Shown: positions 10,334-20,439, numbered from the stretch's first letter. The stretch: DNA of 64,000 nt from Xenophilus sp. Marseille-Q4582 (GCF_916700565.1 NZ_CAKAKO010000001.1:744001-808000); one strand, 5' to 3'. Notes: generated by a model not told the origin, from the sequence alone. A program made the numbers and translations.

Positions 10334-11176
10334 TCAGCCCGGCTTTTGCGCCTGTTCGCAGCGCACCTCGATGCGCTCGCGCTCGTCCAGGGTGGCGCCG
10401 ATGCGCACGGCCGTGAGGCAGCCGCCCCAGACGCAGCCGGTGTCGGTGGCCAGCAGGTCGGGCCGCGACACATAGCCCAGCGTGGACCAGTGGCCGAAGG
10501 CGACCGTGGCCTCGGCCGTGCGCCGGCCCGGCACGTCGAACCAGGGCAGGAAGCCGGGCGGGGCGTCCTCCAGCCCTTCCTTGGCGTCGAAGTCCATCAC
10601 GCCCTCGGCGGTGCAAAAGCGCAAACGCGTGAGCGCGTTGACGATCACGCGCAGGCGCGCCGTGCCCTGCAGGCCGGCGTCCCAGCGGTCGGGCTCGTTG
10701 CCGTACATGGCGTGCAGGAAGTCGCCCAGACCGGGCCCGCGCAGCACCGCTTGCAGCTCGGCCGCGCAGGCCAGGCTGGTGGCCACGTCCCATTGCGGCA
10801 GCACGCCCGCATGCACCATCAGCAGGTCGCGCCCGGCGATGCGCCGGTGCAGCGCCATGGCTTGCTGGCGCAGCCAGTCCAGCAGGGCGTCACGGTCGGG
10901 CGCGGCCAGCAGCTCGGCCAGGGTGTCGCGCCGGCCCGCCTTGCGCACGCCGTGCGCCACGCCCAGCAGGTGCAGGTCGTGGTTGCCCAGCAGGCTCTGC
11001 GCGGCGCCGCCCAGGCGCTGCAGGCGCCGCAGCACGGCGGCCGACGCGGGGCCGCGGTTGACCAGGTCGCCCAGCAGCACGAGCTGGTCGCGGCTGGGCG
11101 AGAAGTCCAGGGTGTCGAGCAGGCGGCCCAGCGCCGCATCGCAGCCCTGCACGTCGCCGATGAGATAGAGTGCCAT
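10334..11176 (-). CDS. apaH: Symmetrical bis(5'-nucleosyl)-tetraphosphatase
   Basis: Hydrolyses Ap4A to two ADP and also removes the NpnN cap of RNA in the cytosol. The 280-residue protein is a calcineurin-like phosphoesterase with GDVQGC (D8), GDLVNRGP (D37) and GNHD (N65, H66), plus later metal-binding His in LLMVHAGVLPQW and AFGHWSTLGY. The length equals that of E. coli ApaH. ATG 11176 begins the canonical MALYLIGDVQG. The gene is convergent with rhlE and divergent from the CNNM-type gene 46 bases away, so the two starts share a short promoter region. Confidence 0.95.
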   Translation of the reverse strand: MALYLIGDVQGCDAALGRLLDTLDFSPSRDQLVLLGDLVNRGPASAAVLRRLQRLGGAAQSLLGNHDLHLLGVAHGVRKAGRRDTLAELLAAPDRDALLDWLRQQAMALHRRIAGRDLLMVHAGVLPQWDVATSLACAAELQAVLRGPGLGDFLHAMYGNEPDRWDAGLQGTARLRVIVNALTRLRFCTAEGVMDFDAKEGLEDAPPGFLPWFDVPGRRTAEATVAFGHWSTLGYVSRPDLLATDTGCVWGGCLTAVRIGATLDERERIEVRCEQAQKPG

Positions 11177-11222
11177 CTCCGCATTCTCCCCAGAAGGCGC
11201 GCCTGCGCCTTCGCTCCCTTCG

Positions 11223-12545
11223 ATGGACGTTTTCCTGCTGGCGTTGCTGACCACCTGCAACGCGATCTTCGCCATGTCCGAAATGGCCCTGGCGACCAGC
11301 CGCCGCGCGCGCCTGGCGGCCCTGGCCGAAACCGGCGATGCCGGCGCCGCGACGGCGCTCAAGCTCATGGACGAGCCCACGCAGTTCCTGTCCACCGTGC
11401 AGATCGGCATCACCTCCATCGGCATGCTCAGCGGCATCGTGGGCGAAGCGGCTTTCGCCGGTCCGCTGGCCGTGTGGATGGAAGGCATGGGCATGGGCGC
11501 CGGCGTGGCCAGCGTGGTGTCCACGGCGGTGGTGGTCACGGGCATCACCTTCTTCACCATCATCTTCGGCGAGCTGGTGCCCAAGCGCATCGGCCAGCTG
11601 TACCCCGAGGTGGTGGCGCGCTGGATCTCGCGCCCCATGCGCGGGCTGGCCAAGGGCGCCAAGCCCTTCGTGGTGCTGCTGTCGGGCGCGACGGCGGGTG
11701 TGCTCAAGCTGCTGCGCATCGACGCCACGGGCGCGCGCGCCGTGACCGAGGAAGAGATCTCGGCCAGCCTGGAAGAGGGCGTGGACGCGGGGGTGATCGA
11801 GCAGCACGAACACCAGATGGTGCGCAACGTGTTCCACCTCGACGACCGCCGCCTGTCGTCGCTGATGATCCCGCGCTCGGACATCGAATGGATGGACGCC
11901 GGCCTGGACGTGGCGCAGGCGTTGCAGCAGGTGGCCGACGCGGCCAAGCTCAACCTCGTGCATTCCTGGTACCCGGTCTGCCGCGGCTCGCTCGACGACG
12001 TGGTGGGCGTGGTCAGCGTGGCGCAGCTGCTGCAGCTGGGCCGCGACCATGCGGGCACCCTGGGCGAGATGGCGCAGGCTGCCTCCTTCGTGCCCGAGAC
12101 GCTGTCGGGCATGGAACTGCTGGAGCAGTTCCGCGCGCGCGCCGGCCGCATGGTCTTCGTGGTGGACGAATACGGCGTGGTGCAGGGCCTGATGACACCG
12201 CGCGACCTGCTGGAAGCCATCACGGGCGAGCTGCAGCCCGGCGTGCCGGCCGACGCCTGGGCCACGCCGCACGAGGACGGCAGCTGGGACCTGGACGGCC
12301 TGATGCCGGTGTCGGAGCTGCGCGCGCGGCTCGCGATCCGCGAGCTGCCCGACGAGGACCGCGGCCTCTACAACACGGTGGCCGGCCTGCTCATGGCCGT
12401 GTCGGGCCAGTTGCCCGCCGTGGGCCAGCGCGTGGAGTGCGCGGGCTGGCAGTTCGAGGTGCTGGCGCTGGAAGGCCGCCGCATCGACCGCGTGCGCGCC
12501 CGGCCCGAGGCCGTGGCGGCCGAGGCCTTCGACCCTTCACTCTGA
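11223..12545 (+). CDS. CNNM/CorC-type hemolysin-family membrane protein
   Basis: This is a 440-residue inner-membrane protein of the CNNM/MpfA (UPF0053, "hemolysin family") group, which is linked to magnesium or cobalt export. The domain order is a DUF21 transmembrane module (about residues 1-190, with FGELVPKRIGQLYPE), a CBS pair (about 205-330, containing MIPRSDIEWMD and VVDEYGVVQGLMTPRDL), and a C-terminal CorC_HlyC domain (about 345-425, with DEDRGLYNTVAGLLM). A haemolytic role should not be assumed. Its stop overlaps by 9 bases the stop of the convergent nuclease gene. Confidence 0.93.
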   Translation: MDVFLLALLTTCNAIFAMSEMALATSRRARLAALAETGDAGAATALKLMDEPTQFLSTVQIGITSIGMLSGIVGEAAFAGPLAVWMEGMGMGAGVASVVSTAVVVTGITFFTIIFGELVPKRIGQLYPEVVARWISRPMRGLAKGAKPFVVLLSGATAGVLKLLRIDATGARAVTEEEISASLEEGVDAGVIEQHEHQMVRNVFHLDDRRLSSLMIPRSDIEWMDAGLDVAQALQQVADAAKLNLVHSWYPVCRGSLDDVVGVVSVAQLLQLGRDHAGTLGEMAQAASFVPETLSGMELLEQFRARAGRMVFVVDEYGVVQGLMTPRDLLEAITGELQPGVPADAWATPHEDGSWDLDGLMPVSELRARLAIRELPDEDRGLYNTVAGLLMAVSGQLPAVGQRVECAGWQFEVLALEGRRIDRVRARPEAVAAEAFDPSL

Positions 12546-13049
12546 CGCGGCGCGGGGGGCGCTGGCGGCATCCCGCGGCTGCGCATGCCGCCAGCGCCAG
12601 GGCGGCACGGCGCGCTCGCCCTCGCGCCACAGGCCGAGGCGCGCGTGGCGTGCGGCAGCTTCCGCGGCTTCGTAACGTGCCCGGTCTCCGGGGCTCTGCG
12701 CTGCGCTGAAGGCGCGGTACCACCAGGCCAGGCCGCTTTCGACCAGGGCCAGGCCCACGTCCTGCGGCGGCTCACCGGCGCCCGCGGGCTTGAAGACCTG
12801 GCACACGCGGCGGCCGTAGGGATCGCGGTCCACGCAATGCAGCGCGACGGTCTGCCGGTCCACCAGCTTGCGCAGCGCCTGCCGCGCACGCCGGCCGTAG
12901 GCCTGGCCGTACTCGGGCGCGTCGATGGCGTGGATGCGCACCGTGACGGGCGCGCCGCGCGGTGGGGTGTCCTCGCAGCGCACCTGCAGGCTGTCGCCGT
13001 CCTGCACGGCGAGCACCAGACAGACAAGGGCGGCGGCGGTGGCGGGCAT
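12537..13049 (-). CDS. Thermonuclease-like (SNase) protein
   Basis: This 170-residue protein has a staphylococcal nuclease fold, probably exported. A short hydrophobic N-terminus (MPATAAALVCLVLAV) could serve as signal peptide. The SNase signature residues are seen: DGDSLQVRCE, R38 in VTVRIHAIDAPE with D43 and E46, and an Arg in DRDPYGRRVCQVF (R80/R81). LVESGLAWWYRAF and the tail RLGLWREGERAVPPW..R complete the domain. Such proteins hydrolyse DNA and RNA in a calcium-dependent way. It converges on, and slightly overlaps, the CNNM-type gene. Confidence 0.88.
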   Translation of the reverse strand: MPATAAALVCLVLAVQDGDSLQVRCEDTPPRGAPVTVRIHAIDAPEYGQAYGRRARQALRKLVDRQTVALHCVDRDPYGRRVCQVFKPAGAGEPPQDVGLALVESGLAWWYRAFSAAQSPGDRARYEAAEAAARHARLGLWREGERAVPPWRWRHAQPRDAASAPRAASE

Positions 13050-13207
13050 GGGAAGAAGGGCCAGGGCGGAAGGGACGGTGACGGCCGGCGGCGCGGGCGC
13101 TGGCTACACTTTCGCGATTGTTCGCGAAGCGGCCGCCGAGCCGTTGTGCGAAAAGGCGCGGATTCCGATCTGCCCATCCTCCCCCATTCTTGCTCCTGGA
13201 GACCTCC

Positions 13208-14425
13208 ATGCCCGGCCTGCTTCCCGACATCGATCCCGATGGCCTGCTCGAATTCTCGGTGGTCTACACCGACCGTGCGCTCAACCACATGTCCAAGCGC
13301 TTCACGGGCGTGATGCAGGACATCCTTTCCATGCTCAAGGAGGTGTACCACGCCCATACCGCCGTGCTGGTGCCGGGCAGCGGCACCTTCGGCATGGAAG
13401 CGGTGGCGCGCCAGTTCGCCAACCGCGAGAAGGTGCTGATCGTGCGCAACGGCTGGTTCAGCTACCGCTGGAGCCAGATCTTCGACGCCGGCGGACTCGG
13501 TCTGCCCCCAGGGCAGGGCGACGCCCTGCCCGGCCCCCAAGGGGATCAAGGAAGCCCGGGGCGGCCCAGCGCTTCCTTGGGCGGCGGCGCCGTGGTCTGC
13601 AAGGCGCGCAAGCAGGGCGACGGGCCGCAGGCCCCCTGGGCCCCGTGCCCGGCCCAAGAGGTGGCCGCCACCATTCGCGCCGAGAAGCCCAAGGTGGTGT
13701 TCGCGCCGCACGTGGAAACGGCCAGCGGCATCATCCTGCCCGACGACTACCTGCGCACCGTGGCCGACGCGGCGCATGAGGTGGGCGCACTCTTCGTGCT
13801 CGACTGCGTGGCCTCCGGCGCCATGTGGGTGGACATGCAGGCCACCGGCGTCGACGTGCTCATCAGCGCGCCGCAGAAGGGCTGGAGCGGTTCGCCCTGC
13901 TGCGCCATGGTGATGCTGAGCGAGCGCGCGCGCCAGGCCATCGAGGGCACCACCAGCAGCAGCTTCTCGTGCGACCTCAAGAAGTGGATGCAGATCGCCG
14001 AAGGCTACGAGAAGGGCCAGCATGCGTACCACACCACCATGCCCACCGACGCGCTGGTGCGCCTGCGCGACGTGATGCGCGAGACGCGCGAATGGGGCTT
14101 CGCGCCCGTGAAGGCGGCGCAGGTGGAACTGGGCGCCAAGGTGCGGGCCCTGCTCGAGTCGCGCGGCTTTCCCAGCGTGGCGGCGGCGGGCTTCCAGGCC
14201 CCGGGCGTGGTGGTCAGCTACACCACCGACCCCGGCATCCAGAGCGCCAAGAAATTCATCGAGGCCGGCCTGCAGACCGCTTCGGGCGTGCCGCTGCAAT
14301 GCGACGAAGGCCCGGACTTCATGAGTTTCCGCATCGGCCTGTTCGGCCTGGAGAAGTGGCGCAACGTGGACCGCAGCGTGGGCCACCTGGCGGCGGCGCT
14401 GGACCAGGTGGCGCCGCGCGGCTGA
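13208..14425 (+). CDS. Class V aminotransferase (alanine-glyoxylate type) with in-frame palindromic insert
   Basis: This is a 405-residue PLP-dependent class V aminotransferase related to serine-pyruvate/alanine-glyoxylate aminotransferases. The PLP lysine is in SAPQKGWSGSPC; VLVPGSGTFGMEAVARQFAN and FVLDCVASGAMWVDM are the cofactor and substrate segments. Between FDAGG (residue 96) and VVCKARKQGDGPQAPW lie about 30 extra residues, rich in Gly and Pro, that have no place in the fold. Their DNA (about 13497-13586) contains two hairpins. Subtracting them gives the usual family length near 375, so this looks like an in-frame palindromic-element insertion in a surface loop. Whether activity survives is unknown. 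ATG 13208 follows a CTGGAGACCTCC ribosome binding site. Confidence 0.85.
   Translation: MPGLLPDIDPDGLLEFSVVYTDRALNHMSKRFTGVMQDILSMLKEVYHAHTAVLVPGSGTFGMEAVARQFANREKVLIVRNGWFSYRWSQIFDAGGLGLPPGQGDALPGPQGDQGSPGRPSASLGGGAVVCKARKQGDGPQAPWAPCPAQEVAATIRAEKPKVVFAPHVETASGIILPDDYLRTVADAAHEVGALFVLDCVASGAMWVDMQATGVDVLISAPQKGWSGSPCCAMVMLSERARQAIEGTTSSSFSCDLKKWMQIAEGYEKGQHAYHTTMPTDALVRLRDVMRETREWGFAPVKAAQVELGAKVRALLESRGFPSVAAAGFQAPGVVVSYTTDPGIQSAKKFIEAGLQTASGVPLQCDEGPDFMSFRIGLFGLEKWRNVDRSVGHLAAALDQVAPRG
13511..13581. repeat. Palindromic (REP-like) element inside the aminotransferase gene
   Basis: There are two adjacent inverted repeats. GGGCAGGGC (13511-13519) and GCCCTGCCC (13523-13531) enclose GAC. CAAGGAAGC (13547-13555) and GCTTCCTTG (13571-13579) enclose 15 bases. 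An alternative outer pairing uses CCCAAGG (13536-13542) and CCTTGGG (13575-13581). The whole is in frame and encodes the extra Gly/Pro-rich segment of the enzyme. Confidence 0.75.
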
Positions 14426-14474
14426 GGCCTCCCAACGCCGCGTCGATCAGCCCTCGGCACGGACCCGGAAGCCC

Positions 14475-14822
14475 ATGGCCCGCATCCTGCGAACCTGGAC
14501 CTTCTGGATCCGCACCGTCTGCGAGGACGAATGCCGGGCCTACCTGGAGCTGCACAACCTGCCGCTGATCCGCGCGCAACCCGGCTGCATCCACGCGCGC
14601 GCCATCTTCCGGCCTTTCGGCGACAGCGCCACCGAGGTGGTCGTGGCATCGGTGTGGCGCTCGATGGCGGACATCCGGGCCTACACGGGGCTGGGCGACC
14701 CGATGCGGCCGCGCGGCGATCCGCTGGCCGTGCTGCGCACCATGGACCGGGAGCCCTTCGTGCGGCACAGCCTCATCCGCGCGGACGAGGAGACCGACGC
14801 GTGGCTCGGCAGCCTGCGCTGA
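14475..14822 (+). CDS. ABM-like dimeric alpha/beta-barrel protein
   Basis: This is a 115-residue protein of unknown function. The pattern WTFWIRTVCEDECRAYLELHNLPLIRAQPGCIHARAIFR, split as strand, helix and strand, followed by TEVVVASVWRSMADIRAYTG, fits a small ferredoxin-like domain of the antibiotic-biosynthesis-monooxygenase/dimeric alpha-beta barrel group. Such proteins range from monooxygenases to heme or quinone binders, so no reaction is assigned. It follows the aminotransferase gene by 49 bases and abuts the convergent Smr gene with no gap (stop at 14820-14822, facing stop at 14823). Confidence 0.65.
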   Translation: MARILRTWTFWIRTVCEDECRAYLELHNLPLIRAQPGCIHARAIFRPFGDSATEVVVASVWRSMADIRAYTGLGDPMRPRGDPLAVLRTMDREPFVRHSLIRADEETDAWLGSLR

Positions 14823-15491
14823 TCAGCTGCCGGCCGGCGCCAGCAGCACCACCAGCGCGCCCGCGCCGCCGTCCGAGGGGCGGGCCTGCACGAAGGCCAG
14901 CACCTCCTTCTTCTGGATCAGCCAGCGCTGCGCCTTGAGCTTGAGCACCGGCTGCTTGCCGGGCGAGCCCAGCCCCTTGCCGTGCACCACGCGCACGCAG
15001 CGCAGGCCCTGCCTGTGTGCCTGGCGCACGAACTGCGCCAGCGCCTCGCGCGCCTCGTCGCTGCGCAGGCCGTGCAGGTCCACCTGGCCCTGAAGCGACC
15101 AGTGGCCCGAGCGCAGCTTGCGCGTCACCTCGGTGCTCACGCCGGGGCGGCGGAAGCTCATCTGGTCGTCGGCGTCGAGCAGGGTCGTGACGTCGAATTC
15201 GTCGCTCAGCGCCTCGCGCAACGCTTCGGCCTCGTCGCGCAGGTGCTGGCGCGCGATGGGTTCGGGCGGTGTGGGCGCGAGCACCACCACCGGCTTGTGG
15301 CGCAGCGGGCGCGTGGCGCCCGTGTCGGCGCCGATGGCGCGGGCAAAGAGGTCCTGGTCGGCCTGGCGCTTCTTCTGTTGGGCCGCAGCCGCCGCGGCGG
15401 CCGCGGCCTCGCGTGCGCGCCGCTCGGCCAGCTCCTTCTGCACTTGCTTGAGGTCGGCCAGGGTCTTCAGGGGCGGTTTGGAGGCAGGCAT
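14823..15491 (-). CDS. Smr-domain (MutS2-like) protein
   Basis: A 222-residue protein with a C-terminal Smr domain (about residues 135-218), named after the endonuclease domain of MutS2. The domain shows the diagnostic VDLHGLRSDEAREALAQFV and RVVHGKGLGSPG segments. The N-terminal part is charged and alanine-rich (LKQVQKELAERRAREAAAAAAAAAQQ split here), probably a coiled coil or linker. Smr proteins nick DNA or cleave RNA, including collided-ribosome mRNA; which applies here is unknown. ATG 15491 is chosen because the charged MPASKPPLKTLADLKQ start is typical, while residues upstream are not. Confidence 0.9.
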   Translation of the reverse strand: MPASKPPLKTLADLKQVQKELAERRAREAAAAAAAAAQQKKRQADQDLFARAIGADTGATRPLRHKPVVVLAPTPPEPIARQHLRDEAEALREALSDEFDVTTLLDADDQMSFRRPGVSTEVTRKLRSGHWSLQGQVDLHGLRSDEAREALAQFVRQAHRQGLRCVRVVHGKGLGSPGKQPVLKLKAQRWLIQKKEVLAFVQARPSDGGAGALVVLLAPAGS

Positions 15492-15539
15492 GGCCGAACG
15501 AGCATACCCCGTGCGTTCCACCCCCGCGGCCCAGCGGGT

Positions 15540-16217
15540 TCAGATCAATCCGCGTTCCGCCATCGACAGCGCACGCCCGGGCCCGACCACGACATGGTCC
15601 AGCACGCGCACGTCGACCAGCGCGAGCGCGGCCTTCAGGTTCTGCGTCAGCGCCTCGTCGGCGCGCGAGGGCTCGACCTCGCCGCTGGGATGGTTGTGGG
15701 CCAGCACGACGGCGGCGGCATGGTGGTGCAGGGCACGCTGCACCACTTCGCGCGGGTACACGCTGGTCTGGTTCAGCGTGCCGCGGAACAGCTCCTCCAG
15801 CGCCAGCAGGCGGTGCTGGCTGTCCAGGAAGAGCACGGCGAACACCTCGTGCGCATGCCCTGCCAGGTGCAGTTGCAGGTAGTCCTTGACGGCCTGGGGC
15901 GCATCGAAGACCGGGCGCTGCGCCAGTTGCTGGGCCAGGGCGCGGCGCGAAAGCTCCAGCACGGCCAGCAGTTCGGCGCGCTTGGCGGTGCCGCCCAGGC
16001 CCTTGATGCGCTTCAGGTCTTCGGCGCTGGCCTGCAGCAGGCCGGCGATGCCGCCGAACTGCTGGAGCAGCTGCTGCGCCAGTTGCAGCACGTGCGTGCC
16101 GGCCACGCCCGTGCGCAGCAGCAGCGCCAGCAATTCGCTGTCGCTGAGCGCCGCGGCCCCGCGCGCGATCAGCTTCTCGCGCGGGCGCGCGTCGGCCGGC
16201 AGATCCTTCAAGCCCAT
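15540..16217 (-). CDS. radC: RadC-family JAMM protein
   Basis: A 225-residue protein of the RadC/YeeS family. An N-terminal helix-hairpin-helix part (about residues 1-80, with [16 protein letters not shown]) precedes a JAB1/MPN (JAMM) domain holding the zinc motif in [18 protein letters not shown], close to the canonical H-x-H-x7-S-x2-D. The start [16 protein letters not shown] is standard. The old role in DNA repair is not supported by later work and the function remains uncertain. It is transcribed toward the Smr gene and divergently from slpA across 96 bases. Confidence 0.95.
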   Translation of the reverse strand: MGLKDLPADARPREKLIARGAAALSDSELLALLLRTGVAGTHVLQLAQQLLQQFGGIAGLLQASAEDLKRIKGLGGTAKRAELLAVLELSRRALAQQLAQRPVFDAPQAVKDYLQLHLAGHAHEVFAVLFLDSQHRLLALEELFRGTLNQTSVYPREVVQRALHHHAAAVVLAHNHPSGEVEPSRADEALTQNLKAALALVDVRVLDHVVVGPGRALSMAERGLI

Positions 16218-16313
16218 GACTTGTCCCTCCTGGCGGGGGCGCTGTCCTGGCCTTCGCGGCCGGCGGCACGGGCCCCTCTTCTAAAATCCGGCTCCAGTTT
16301 ATCGGGGCCCGAC

Positions 16314-16772
16314 TTGTCCTTGCCTAATCCTGCGGCCGTGGTTCAGCCCGGCTCCTTCCTCACGCTGCACTACCGCCTGGCCGGCCCGGCCGGCGACATC
16401 ATCAACACCTTCGCCGACAAGCCCGCCACGCTGTCGCTGGGCACGGGCGAGCTGTCGCCGGCCATGGAGCAGCGCCTGCTGGGCCTGGAAGAGGGCACGC
16501 ACACCACTTTCGAGCTGCCTGCGGGCGAGGCTTTCGGCGAGCGCAACCCCGAGATGCAGCAGTGGGTGGCGCGTGCGCTGCTGCGCCAGCTGGGCGATCC
16601 CGACGAGCAGTACAGCGTGGGCGACGTGGTGCAGTTCCCCACGCCCGACGGCGCGGGCAGCTACGCCGGCGCGGTGATCGCGCTCGGCGACACGGCCGTG
16701 CAGTTCGACTTCAACCATCCGCTGGCCGGTCAGCCCGTCACCTTCGAGGTGAAGCTCATCGGCGTGCTCTGA
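16314..16772 (+). CDS. slpA: FKBP-type peptidyl-prolyl isomerase (SlpA-like)
   Basis: A 152-residue FKBP-type prolyl isomerase/chaperone of the SlpA/SlyD group. LTLHYRLAGPAGDIINTF, LSLGTGELSPAMEQRLLGLEEG and FNHPLAGQPVTFEVKLIGV are the FKBP and insert-in-flap segments. No ATG is available at the N-terminus. TTG 16314 gives MSLPNPAAVVQPGSF, and TTG 16320 and GTG 16338 are alternatives, so the exact start is unsure. In E. coli slpA precedes ispH, and here ispH also follows. The stop codon TGA lies in the left end of a MITE-like repeat that separates the two genes. Confidence 0.9.
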   Translation: MSLPNPAAVVQPGSFLTLHYRLAGPAGDIINTFADKPATLSLGTGELSPAMEQRLLGLEEGTHTTFELPAGEAFGERNPEMQQWVARALLRQLGDPDEQYSVGDVVQFPTPDGAGSYAGAVIALGDTAVQFDFNHPLAGQPVTFEVKLIGVL

Positions 16773-16947
16773 GAAGGTGTGAACGAACCCGCCATGTCCG
16801 CTCATCCCACCAGAACGGTGCAACTCCGGCGCGCCCTCATCGTTGCAGATGCTCGCCATCGCCCGGGCTATGGCTGCGCTTTGCACCTCGATGGCGCACC
16901 TTTCGGCGGGCTGCTCGGCCACGCCGGATTCATTCACACCTGCTGAG
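16769..16947. repeat. MITE-like repeat, copy 1
   Basis: The element is bounded by imperfect terminal inverted repeats: left CTGAGAAGGTGTGAACGAA, and right TTCATTCACACCTGCTGAG read inward on the other strand. Its interior (CTCATCGTTGCA, GCTATGGCTGCGCTTTGC, CTCGATGGCGCACC, GCTCGGCCACGC) recurs at 42748-42905. An inner hairpin is GCCATCGC with GCTATGGC. It fills the whole slpA-ispH gap and supplies the slpA stop codon. Confidence 0.85.
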
Positions 16948-16953
16948 GCAAGC

Positions 16954-17919
16954 ATGGCCGTCAACGAAATCCTGCTGGCCGAACCGCGCGGCTTCTGCGC
17001 GGGGGTGGACCGCGCCATCGAGATCGTGGAACGCGCCATCGCCAAGTTCGGCGCACCCATCTACGTGCGCCACGAGATCGTGCACAACACCTATGTGGTG
17101 GAAACGCTCAAGGCCAAGGGGGCGGTCTTCATCGAGGAGCTGTCCGAGGTGCCGCCCGGCGCCACGCTGGTCTTCAGCGCCCACGGCGTGAGCAAGGCGG
17201 TGGAAAAGGAAGCGCACGACCGAGGTTTCTCGGTCTTCGACGCCACCTGCCCGCTGGTGACCAAGGTGCACGTGGAAGTCGCCAAGCTGGCCAAGGCGGG
17301 CTATGAGTTCATCATGATCGGCCACAAGGGGCATCCCGAGGTCGAGGGCACGATGGGCCAGCTCTCGAGCGGCATTCATCTGGTCGAGGACGTGGAGGAC
17401 GTGCACAGGGTGCAGCCCGCGCAGACCGAGAAGCTGGCCGTGGTCACGCAGACCACGCTTTCCGTGGACGACGCGGCCGAGATCGCCGCCGCGGTGCGCG
17501 CGCGCTTCCCGGCCGTGCGCGAGCCCAAGCAGCAGGACATCTGCTACGCCACGCAGAACCGCCAGGACGCCGTGAAGCTCATGAGCCCGCAGGTGGACCT
17601 CGTGATCGTGGTGGGCAGCCCCACCAGTTCCAACAGCAACCGCCTGCGCGAGTTGGCCGAGCGCCTGGGCACCCCGGCCTACATGGTCGATTCGGCCGCC
17701 GAGCTGCGGTCCGAATGGTTCACGGGCAAGACGCGCGTGGGCCTGACGGCTGGTGCCTCGGCCCCCGAGGTGCTGGTGCGCGAGGTGATCGAGCGCATCA
17801 AGGCCCTGGGCGCGGTGGCCGTGCGCACCATGCCGGGCATCGAGGAAACCATCAAGTTCCCGCTGCCCAAGGGCCTCAAGCTGCCCGACGCGGCCGCCAC
17901 GCCGCCGCACATTTCCTGA
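16954..17919 (+). CDS. ispH: 4-hydroxy-3-methylbut-2-enyl diphosphate reductase
   Basis: Last enzyme of the MEP isoprenoid pathway; it reduces HMBPP to IPP and DMAPP with a [4Fe-4S] cluster. The 321-residue protein has the three cluster cysteines C15 ([12 protein letters not shown]), C99 ([10 protein letters not shown]) and C197 ([11 protein letters not shown]). The catalytic Glu is in HPEVEGTMG (E129 or E131), and [13 protein letters not shown] binds diphosphate. ATG 16954 gives the normal start [14 protein letters not shown]. The upstream region is a MITE-like repeat, so any ispH promoter must lie within that element or upstream in slpA. Confidence 0.98.
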   Translation: MAVNEILLAEPRGFCAGVDRAIEIVERAIAKFGAPIYVRHEIVHNTYVVETLKAKGAVFIEELSEVPPGATLVFSAHGVSKAVEKEAHDRGFSVFDATCPLVTKVHVEVAKLAKAGYEFIMIGHKGHPEVEGTMGQLSSGIHLVEDVEDVHRVQPAQTEKLAVVTQTTLSVDDAAEIAAAVRARFPAVREPKQQDICYATQNRQDAVKLMSPQVDLVIVVGSPTSSNSNRLRELAERLGTPAYMVDSAAELRSEWFTGKTRVGLTAGASAPEVLVREVIERIKALGAVAVRTMPGIEETIKFPLPKGLKLPDAAATPPHIS

Positions 17920-18055
17920 ACCTCACTCCCCGTGCGGCCCTGCGGCCGTGGCGCGCGGCAGAGCTGGGCGCACGCACCCCGCCACAGGCGGCGCGGCGTC
18001 CCGGATCGAAACCCGGCGCAGGGCGAGCCGGCACACACCTGCAAGAAGACCTTCC

Positions 18056-19018
18056 ATGACCGCTGCACTTGCTCCCTGGCGCGAAGCCGTCGAATCCGCC
18101 GCCCGGCGCCTGGCGCCCCACACGGGCCCCTTCCTGCGGCAGACGCCGCTGTGGAAACTGCCGGCCACGCAGCTCGGGCTGGACCTGGACGGCGTGGAAT
18201 GCTGGCTCAAGCTGGAGCACCTGCAGGTCAGCGGCAGCTTCAAGGCGCGCGGCATGATGAACCGGCTGCTGGCGCATCCCATCCCCGAAAGCGGCGTCGT
18301 GGTGGCCTCCGGCGGCAATGCCGGCATTGCCACCGCGGCGGCGGCGCGCGCGCTCGGCGTGCGCTGCGAGGTCTACCTGCCCGGCGTCTCGCCCGAGGCC
18401 AAGCGTGCCAAGCTGCGCGCGCTGGGCGCCGACGTGCGCGTGGTGGGCGAGCTGTACGTCGATGCGCTGAACGCCTGCCTGGAACGCCAGCGCGAGACCG
18501 GCGCGCTGCTGACCCATGCCTACGACCAGCCCGAAGTGGTGGCCGGCGCCGGCACGCTGGGCCGCGAAATCGAAGCGCAAGGGGGCCTGCCCGACCACGT
18601 GCTGGTCAGCGTGGGCGGCGGCGGGCTGATCGGTGGCCTGGCCGCCTGGTTCGGCACGCGCAGCAACGTCGTGGCGCTGGAGCCCGAGGCCGCGCCCACG
18701 CTGTTCCGCGCCCGCGAGGCCGGCGCGCCGGTGGACGTGCCGGTGGGCGGCATCGCGGCCGATTCGCTGGGCGCCAGGCGCATCGGCGAACTGGCCTGGG
18801 AAGTGACCCAGCTGGCCGTGCGCGAGGCCCGCCTGCTGGGGGACGACGCCATCCGCCGCGCGCAGCAGTGGCTGTGGTCGCAGATGCGCCTGGCGGTCGA
18901 GCCTGCGGCCGCGCTGCCGCTGGCTGCGCTGCAAAGCGGCGCCTGGCGGCCCGCCGCGGGCCAGAAGGTCTGCCTGGTCATTTGCGGCGCCAACGTGGAC
19001 GCGGCCATGCTGGCCTGA
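18056..19018 (+). CDS. Threonine/serine dehydratase-like PLP enzyme
   Basis: A 320-residue fold-type II PLP enzyme of the serine/threonine dehydratase group. The Schiff-base lysine is K63 in VSGSFKARGMMNRL; the ASGGNAGIATAAAA segment and the phosphate loop SVGGGGLIGGLAAW are canonical. In the homologous catabolic enzymes the reaction is loss of water and ammonia from Thr or Ser; no regulatory ACT domain is present, so a catabolic, unregulated form is likely. ATG 18056 is chosen from the family N-terminus; the upstream open frame has no conserved residues. Serine racemase-like activity is an alternative. Confidence 0.88.
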   Translation: MTAALAPWREAVESAARRLAPHTGPFLRQTPLWKLPATQLGLDLDGVECWLKLEHLQVSGSFKARGMMNRLLAHPIPESGVVVASGGNAGIATAAAARALGVRCEVYLPGVSPEAKRAKLRALGADVRVVGELYVDALNACLERQRETGALLTHAYDQPEVVAGAGTLGREIEAQGGLPDHVLVSVGGGGLIGGLAAWFGTRSNVVALEPEAAPTLFRAREAGAPVDVPVGGIAADSLGARRIGELAWEVTQLAVREARLLGDDAIRRAQQWLWSQMRLAVEPAAALPLAALQSGAWRPAAGQKVCLVICGANVDAAMLA

Positions 19019-19055
19019 TCGGCGGCGCGGCCTGCGTGCCGGCAGCGGCTTCTAG

Positions 19056-20396
<1,341 letters not shown>

Positions 20397-20439
20397 GGAC
20401 GGAAGCGGGCCCGGCGGCCGGTCCGCCGCCAGCCCGCAC

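Noticed and set aside
10280-12709. 800-codon plus-strand open frame across apaH and the CNNM-type gene
   Set aside because: No conserved residues; apaH and the CNNM-type protein in other frames explain the DNA completely.
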